Virus record (IMG/VR): IMGVR_UViG_3300021964_000492
Coordinates: 1-24,990 of that record
Reading direction: 5' to 3' (one strand)
DNA length: 24,990 nt
Source of the DNA: a virus
Shown: piece by piece, positions 21,029 through 24,990 of the stretch
How the letters are laid out: every line of letters begins with the position of its first letter
Position numbering within the stretch: the stretch's first letter is position 1
Translations under genes and position numbers: made by a program
Notes under the pieces: model-generated
What the model was told of the DNA's origin: nothing
Seen by the model: the letters and a program-made list of their open reading frames with translations, nothing else
Databases searched by the model: none

Positions 21029-21364
21029 TTATTTTTTCTTGTTTTGAAATGCTTGACCACCAAAGAATGCGGCAACAATTGCTGCAACTGACACAAAGTA
21101 TGTCGCTGCCATATCGCCAAGAATCTTCGATGCTTGCTCCAATCCAATCCACACTGCCATTACAACTGCGAATGGATATAGAAGCATACCACCCAAAGCA
21201 AACCATGCCATGCTACGCTGTGCGTCACGCATTGCATCTTGGTCTTCAAGTTCTTTTCTTTTAAACTCAAGATACATGTCCCTTTCATCATCACTTACTA
21301 CACCATCACCGTTAGTGTCTGCTGGATGGTAACTTGCTCCTTTTTTTACTTCTTCTTCTGCCAT
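21029..21364 (-). CDS. EF-hand membrane protein (111 aa)
   Basis: Residues about 16-27 (DTNGDGVVSDDE) are a complete EF-hand loop with Asp, Asn, Asp, Gly and terminal Glu at the calcium positions. A charged helix (RDMYLEFKRKELEDQDAMRD) follows, then two membrane segments (WFALGGMLLYPFAVVMAVWI and YFVSVAAIVAAFFGG). The C-terminus is basic. The soluble calcium-binding part would face one side of the host inner membrane. It sits between gp26-type chaperone genes and the other membrane gene. Function unknown; a calcium-responsive role in tail assembly, ejection or lysis is only conjecture. Confidence 0.75.
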   Translation of the reverse strand: MAEEEVKKGASYHPADTNGDGVVSDDERDMYLEFKRKELEDQDAMRDAQRSMAWFALGGMLLYPFAVVMAVWIGLEQASKILGDMAATYFVSVAAIVAAFFGGQAFQNKKK

Positions 21365-21367
21365 GTA

Positions 21368-21544
21368 TTATGCCCTTTGCTGTTTTTGTTTTTCTTCTTG
21401 TTCCTCAAGATAGTTTTTTAACAAAGTCACATACAAGTCACGTTCCCATGGTATCATATTTTCTAATTCAGTTAGAGAATATTTATGATGTTGCATCAAA
21501 GCAAAATTCAAATGGTACATATTTGCTAATGTTTCATGCACCAT
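21368..21544 (-). CDS. Tail assembly chaperone partner, likely made by -1 frameshift (58 aa from ATG)
   Basis: The frame is open from 21601 to the stop at 21368. Its first ATG is at 21544, with no ribosome binding site, two bases after the gp26 stop. The product contains MQHHKYSLTELENMIPWERD followed by LYVTLLKNYLEEQ, which resembles the short downstream partner in G/GT tail chaperone pairs and gp51-position proteins of T4-like phages. A slippery heptamer at 21553-21559 would fuse it to gp26 as a 295-residue protein. Coupled re-initiation at 21544 is the alternative. It precedes the EF-hand gene by 3 bases. Confidence 0.7.
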   Translation of the reverse strand: MVHETLANMYHLNFALMQHHKYSLTELENMIPWERDLYVTLLKNYLEEQEEKQKQQRA

Positions 21545-21546
21545 AC

Positions 21547-22254
21547 TTACATAAAAAAACTTTGTAATCCCTCCAATGTTATATTCTCTTCTTTGCCACA
21601 CTTCTCACATTTCCAATCAAGTTTATGCTGTAGTTTTGGCATTTGTTCTACAAAATCGACAATCTTTTGGAACTGCGATTGATTCAAAGTATTCACCCAC
21701 TCATTAATTTCAGCATCAGTGAATTCATTATATACATTCTCTTCATCAAAAATATACTCAATACCTTTATTAATAATTGCAAACATTTTTTCAGTGTCAT
21801 CCTCATAGTCTGGTATAGAAGTCATATCTGCCACACTTAGAAATTTTAGTTTGACACCAATATCATCTGTTAGCATTACTTTTGATTCTGGAATTTCACC
21901 TTGCACTTTAATATCATCAATTTTCAACTTTACGTCTGTTCTATGCTTACATTCACTTTCAGAATCTTGGTGACCTACCTGAAGTTCGATAACCTCTCCT
22001 ACAGACTTACCACGCAATTGTAAAAATAGAAACTCAACATCAAACATTGCAAGGTTTTTCATATCGACTGGAGTTAAAATACAACCCTCCAATATCTTCA
22101 TAATTGCATTTTGAATTTCATCTTGGTCTTCACCCTCAAGTGCCATTAAGAGAAGTTTTTCCTCTCTAACCAAAAATGGTCTGAATTTAATTTCTTCACC
22201 CGTTGATGGGATCTGCGTAATAAATTCGGGTGTCGAAATATTAGGTAATGCCAT
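21547..22254 (-). CDS. 26: gp26-like baseplate/tail chaperone protein (235 aa)
   Basis: This matches the T4 baseplate protein family (gp26 type): MALPNISTPEFITQIPSTGE, EIKFRPFLVREEKLLLMA, ILEGCILTP, FDVEFLFLQLRGKSVGE and DMTSIPDYEDD, with a helical second half. The C-terminus has a CxxC (WKCEKCGKEE) and an earlier C-K-H, a possible zinc site. T4 gp26 is a baseplate hub assembly protein; the family looks like tail-assembly chaperones (lambda gpG). Its last codons contain T_TTT_TTT, a -1 slip site. It starts 15 bases after the previous gene, with GGAG at about 22267. Confidence 0.85.
   Translation of the reverse strand: MALPNISTPEFITQIPSTGEEIKFRPFLVREEKLLLMALEGEDQDEIQNAIMKILEGCILTPVDMKNLAMFDVEFLFLQLRGKSVGEVIELQVGHQDSESECKHRTDVKLKIDDIKVQGEIPESKVMLTDDIGVKLKFLSVADMTSIPDYEDDTEKMFAIINKGIEYIFDEENVYNEFTDAEINEWVNTLNQSQFQKIVDFVEQMPKLQHKLDWKCEKCGKEENITLEGLQSFFM
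21553..21559 (-). other. Candidate -1 frameshift site T_TTT_TTT
   Basis: On the minus strand the end of gp26 reads AGT TTT TTT ATG TAA. The last T of AGT plus two TTT codons form a T_TTT_TTT heptamer in the correct phase for a -1 slip. After slipping, reading continues TAT GTA AGT ATG into the 21368-21544 frame. Confidence 0.65.
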
Positions 22255-22268
22255 AATTTATCTCCATG

Positions 22269-23027
22269 TTAAAAATTTCTTAATAATGTAAACGGTGAGT
22301 TCTGACCAATTTTTGCTTGGACTGCTTTAAACCCACCGCCAAGTGTCGTTCCTCCGATACTACCAATACCAGGAATTCTTACATTCCCTGCTATTGTTCC
22401 ATCAGTTCCAATACGGAACGCACCCTGTGTACCAAGGGTCGGTTGATCTCTCTTATTAAATATTGCCTTATAGTTTCTATAAGCAAAGGTAACATTTATT
22501 TTTGCGATATCATCTTGACCCCAACTCATTGATATCGGTGAAATGATAATTGGATATGCCTCTTGTAGAGTATGTATCGAATGTAATTCACCGTTAGATC
22601 CATATTGTCTAATTGTTACTACCCCAATATAACTATCGAAATAGTTAGTATTAAATTTAGATGCTACGTATTTCTCAAATCTAGAAGATAAGAACCCATC
22701 TTCAAAAGCACCTGTATTTGTAATCTTATCTTGCCATATCTCGAAATATTCTTTTTCTCTCATATCTTGAGACATGGTAACTGTTAATGTCACATCTCCA
22801 TAAACTTGTCCACCATACGGAACCTTATTTATAGGACCATAATTAGAGAATTTATGCTCGGCAGTCATAAGAGAACGACCTGGGATCTCAACCGCATCTG
22901 TTCTAATCATCAAACTTTCTTCTTCCGAAGGATCTCCGGGTCCTGTGCATTGGACTTCAAAGTGTGATGTTTTTGCGACTCCGCTTTTATTGATAGCGGA
23001 TATCATCTTTTGTACGTTAAATGTCAT
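22269..23027 (-). CDS. Tail-tube-fold baseplate protein, gp19/gp54-like (252 aa)
   Basis: A tail-tube fold is recognised from the strand pattern and blocks: SHFEVQCTGPG, MIRTDAVEIPGRS, KVPYGGQVYGDVTLTVTMSQ, REKEYFEIWQDKI, YIGVVTIRQYGSNG and EAYPIIISPISMSWGQDDIA. These match gp19-type tube and gp54/gp48-type tube initiator proteins of T4-like phages. Lying between gp4 and gp26 genes it is more likely a baseplate hub/tube component than the main tube, but the exact T4 counterpart is uncertain. The ATG overlaps the previous stop as ATGA. Confidence 0.8.
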   Translation of the reverse strand: MTFNVQKMISAINKSGVAKTSHFEVQCTGPGDPSEEESLMIRTDAVEIPGRSLMTAEHKFSNYGPINKVPYGGQVYGDVTLTVTMSQDMREKEYFEIWQDKITNTGAFEDGFLSSRFEKYVASKFNTNYFDSYIGVVTIRQYGSNGELHSIHTLQEAYPIIISPISMSWGQDDIAKINVTFAYRNYKAIFNKRDQPTLGTQGAFRIGTDGTIAGNVRIPGIGSIGGTTLGGGFKAVQAKIGQNSPFTLLRNF

Positions 23028-23614
23028 CTTAGCATCTTCCTACTATCGGCAAAGACACGACTCTTACTTGCTTTCTCAAATCTCTCGGTTGGTAAAAACA
23101 AAGCAATATCCCATTCAACAGATTTTATTTCGATAAACTGAGAACGAACATGCTCATTTAAATACTTCTTAAATGTCGGTTTAAAATATCTAAACCTTGC
23201 TGCCGATTTTAGTGTATCGTAAGAAATTCTTAACTTAGTAGATTCGTCGTATCTTCTATTGTTAGATATATTATATAATGCATCCATCAGAACGGCACGA
23301 AGTTTTGGTGGTAGATAATGTAAGTTGATACCATAAAACCCACCCTTTGTTTCCTGAACCATAAAAATAAGTGGAAACCTATCATAGTATGGTAGTTCCT
23401 TTTTCATTTTGGGATCATATCTAAAATGATACATTCTACCACTACTGACACTAGATTGACCCTTATCATCATCTAATATAGATTGAGGATATGCATTGAT
23501 GTTTCTGGTCGTTCGTGCTTTGTCACGAAACCAGTTTCTAGCATCTTGCGTTCTTGCTGGTATCTGACCTTGACGGATACCACGCAACAAAATGTCATCG
23601 AATACAACTGCCAT
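23024..23614 (-). CDS. Conserved T4-like structural protein next to gp4 (196 aa)
   Basis: Distinct blocks are visible: GRMYHFRYDPKMKKELPYYD, RFPLIFMVQETKGGFYGINL followed by HYLPPKLRAVLMDALY, RYDESTKLRISYD, and EWDIALFLPTERF near the end. I recognise this set from T4-like marine and other exo-T4 phages but not its function. It holds the place of gene 53 after gene 4 in T4, yet its sequence does not look like T4 gp53. A baseplate or neck role is likely from context only. It starts right after the gp4 stop (23615/23614). Confidence 0.7.
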   Translation of the reverse strand: MAVVFDDILLRGIRQGQIPARTQDARNWFRDKARTTRNINAYPQSILDDDKGQSSVSSGRMYHFRYDPKMKKELPYYDRFPLIFMVQETKGGFYGINLHYLPPKLRAVLMDALYNISNNRRYDESTKLRISYDTLKSAARFRYFKPTFKKYLNEHVRSQFIEIKSVEWDIALFLPTERFEKASKSRVFADSRKMLR

Positions 23615-24043
23615 TTAAATTCCTAATTCTTTTTCGGTAATTATTTTAAACTTCCAATTTCTATCTGCGCAAAAGTCTCTTGCTGCATCCCACTTAGCAC
23701 TATTTATACCCCATGTTCTTACCTCATATAAATATTGTTTAGTAATTCTAGATCTTTTTTTAGGTTCTACAGTTTCTTTAAAGGGTTTAATCTCAATCAG
23801 ATAGACATCGCCATTTTTAGTTTTCATCCAAACATCAGGGAAGTATCTGTGTTTTCTACCGTCGATCGGAGATTTATACGGTATAATAATCTCTTCGCTT
23901 GACCATTTAATTACATCAGGATTTCTATCCATGTAGTTAAACACACGCAGTTCCCAAGAACTTCGATAAATGATATTCCTGTGATCTCCCTTATATTTTT
24001 CGGGATTTTTTATTTTATATTTACCTTGATGTGGTGTTGGCAT
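23615..24043 (-). CDS. 4: gp4-like head completion protein (142 aa)
   Basis: The start chosen is ATG 24043 (MPTPHQGKYKIKNPEKYKG), which fits the family; the longer frame to 24067 would add a few unrelated residues. T4 gp4 family blocks are clear: IIYRSSWELRVFNYMDRNPD, VIKWSSEEIIIPYKSP, HRYFPDVWMKTKNGDVYLIE with IKP. The D-V/E-x-K arrangement (FPDVW, LIEIKP) is a TnsA-like endonuclease fold. T4 gp4 finishes the head after DNA packaging so tails can join, and may trim DNA ends. It is the first gene of the minus-strand operon. Confidence 0.9.
   Translation of the reverse strand: MPTPHQGKYKIKNPEKYKGDHRNIIYRSSWELRVFNYMDRNPDVIKWSSEEIIIPYKSPIDGRKHRYFPDVWMKTKNGDVYLIEIKPFKETVEPKKRSRITKQYLYEVRTWGINSAKWDAARDFCADRNWKFKIITEKELGI
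23701..23708 (-). promoter_or_regulatory. Possible late promoter on minus strand within gp4
   Basis: TATTTATA on the plus strand reads TATAAATA on the minus strand, 87 bases before the next gene start at 23614. It would provide late transcription of the baseplate genes. It lies in coding sequence, so it could be chance. Confidence 0.45.
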
Positions 24044-24046
24044 GGT

Positions 24047-24054
24047 TATAAATA
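24047..24054 (+). promoter_or_regulatory. T4-type late promoter of the baseplate gene at 24094
   Basis: An exact TATAAATA lies in the 50-base divergent gap between gp4 (minus) and the baseplate gene (plus), 39 bases before its ATG. Confidence 0.75.
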
Positions 24055-24093
24055 GACAAGATCTCACAATTTACAATTACTGGAATATTTAGG

Positions 24094-24990
24094 ATGCCAC
24101 AATTCAATAATTTAAAATCCGTCGTAAATGCAGGAAAATCCGTAACTGGTTCTGTTAGTGGTGCAATAGAACAGGTAGCAGGTGCCGCAGGTAAAGGTGC
24201 ATTTGGTGTTAATGTCGGAAAAAATGGCATCTCAATATCAGGCAACTTTAATGAACTTCTAAAAAAGAAGCAAGTTGGCAACTTAGTCAAGTCACCACTT
24301 AAGTCTTTATATACTGATCTCAAGGTTAAAGACCCGATCATATTTCCTCTAGACTTAGATAACGAACATTACATAATGTTTAAAATAATGAAGTCTAGAA
24401 GAGAGAATAGAACAGATACCAAAAAGAATGATACGTTTCAAAATATCGTATTACCAGTACCATCTAATCTAGCAGTGCAAAGTGGAGCAAATTATAGTGA
24501 TGCTAACTTAGGTGTATTCGGAGGTATGGCAGCAGGAAGAATTACTGGTTCTGATGTGAGTGATGCTGTATCATCTCTCGGAGATATGATTGCGACAAGA
24601 ATCGAGCAAGCAGGTAATGCCATGAAAACCGTCGACAGTGATGCAGGAGTGTTTACTATGGCAGGACAAGCATTAGGTCCTGATGGTGCGACTAAGGCAA
24701 TCGGAATGTTTGGTCCTGCAATCGCAGCAGCAACTGGCGCAAAGGTAGCAGGTGGACTTGGTAGTTTATTGGCATTAGGCGGTTCTGCTGAAGGTGTTGT
24801 CGCTGGGATTGGACTGAGTGAAGGTCTTGCGTTAAATCCACACTTAGCAGTAGTTTTTAATAATGTTGGATTTAGATCTCATTCATTTACGTACAAGTTT
24901 ATTGCTAGAAATCAAGAAGAATCTGATGCTATCAAAAGAATAATTAATACATTTAAATATCACATGCATCCATCATATGATTATGGAACT
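24094..24990 (+). CDS. gp48/gp54-like baseplate tail-tube protein, 3' end outside window (299 aa visible)
   Basis: The frame is open from ATG 24094 to the window end. The product begins MPQFNNLKSVVNAGKSVTGS with a Gly/Ala/Ser-rich N-terminus, then HYIMFKIMKSRREN, IVLPVPSNLAVQSGANYSDA, a long Gly/Ala-rich helical region, and LNPHLAVVFNNVGFRSHSFT followed by YKFIARNQEESDAIKRII and NTFKYHMHPSY. The last blocks are those of T4 gp48/gp54 tube cap and initiator proteins, which seat the tail tube on the baseplate. A late promoter stands at 24047. Which of the two it is cannot be settled here. Confidence 0.8.
   Translation, partial: MPQFNNLKSVVNAGKSVTGSVSGAIEQVAGAAGKGAFGVNVGKNGISISGNFNELLKKKQVGNLVKSPLKSLYTDLKVKDPIIFPLDLDNEHYIMFKIMKSRRENRTDTKKNDTFQNIVLPVPSNLAVQSGANYSDANLGVFGGMAAGRITGSDVSDAVSSLGDMIATRIEQAGNAMKTVDSDAGVFTMAGQALGPDGATKAIGMFGPAIAAATGAKVAGGLGSLLALGGSAEGVVAGIGLSEGLALNPHLAVVFNNVGFRSHSFTYKFIARNQEESDAIKRIINTFKYHMHPSYDYGT

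Noticed and set aside
22826-22833. Minus-strand TATAAATA inside the tail-tube-fold gene
   Set aside because: Encodes the conserved INKVPYGG region and is far from any downstream start.
1-24990. CRISPR arrays, insertion sequences and ordinary tRNA genes
   Set aside because: None seen: no spaced repeats beyond the riboswitch pair, no transposase, and the only tRNA-like fold is the tmRNA.

Overview
This window is a piece of a T4-like marine myovirus genome (exo-T4 / cyanophage-pelagiphage type). Recognisable T4-type genes are the gp32 ssDNA-binding protein, the gp59 helicase loader and the gp33 late-transcription coactivator in the T4 order 33-59-32, plus gp4 head completion, gp26-type baseplate/tail chaperone, a tail-tube-fold protein and a gp48/gp54-like baseplate protein. 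PhoH, 2OG-Fe(II) oxygenases, a NodU-type carbamoyltransferase, a glycosyltransferase and a SleB-type wall hydrolase complete a typical marine T4-like set. Several T4-type late promoters (TATAAATA) and strong sigma70-like promoters (TTGACA-16/17-TATAAT) are visible. The circularly permuted tmRNA with an alphaproteobacterial-looking tag points to an alphaproteobacterial host (SAR11, Roseobacter or a relative) rather than a cyanobacterium, although the glutamine riboswitch class present is best known from cyanobacteria and their phages.

Layout. 1-2500: small early-type genes behind a sigma70-like promoter, including a lipoprotein. 2506-4960: a FmdB-like protein, PhoH, a RecB-like nuclease and a P-loop kinase with a capsid-targeting-like N-terminus behind a late promoter. 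4974-7246: a 2OG-Fe oxygenase and a carbamoyltransferase. 7247-7876: a non-coding-rich RNA island holding a late promoter, two tandem glutamine riboswitches, a 35-codon ORF, a terminator, a second late promoter, a permuted two-piece tmRNA gene and another terminator. 7877-12968: glycosyltransferase, secreted proteins, a TauD-like oxygenase and a large secreted acidic repeat protein. 13034-16074: small membrane proteins, a DUF1353 protein, a tandem pair of SNase-like genes (one apparently dead), a coiled-coil membrane protein and a wall hydrolase. 16076-18655: gp33, a 23-codon gene encoding a near-perfect PqqA (PQQ precursor peptide), gp59, a zipper peptide, a secreted protein and gp32. 18710-24043 (minus strand): a tail/baseplate operon from gp4 to a putative tape measure, with a likely programmed -1 frameshift at the end of gp26. 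24094 onward (plus strand): a baseplate tail-tube protein cut by the window edge.

The most notable items are the phage-borne permuted tmRNA (7581-7790), the tandem glutamine riboswitch with its short ORF (7286-7531), the phage-borne pqqA (16390-16461) and the T_TTT_TTT slippery site in gp26 (21553-21559). All identifications are from reading the sequence; no database search was run.
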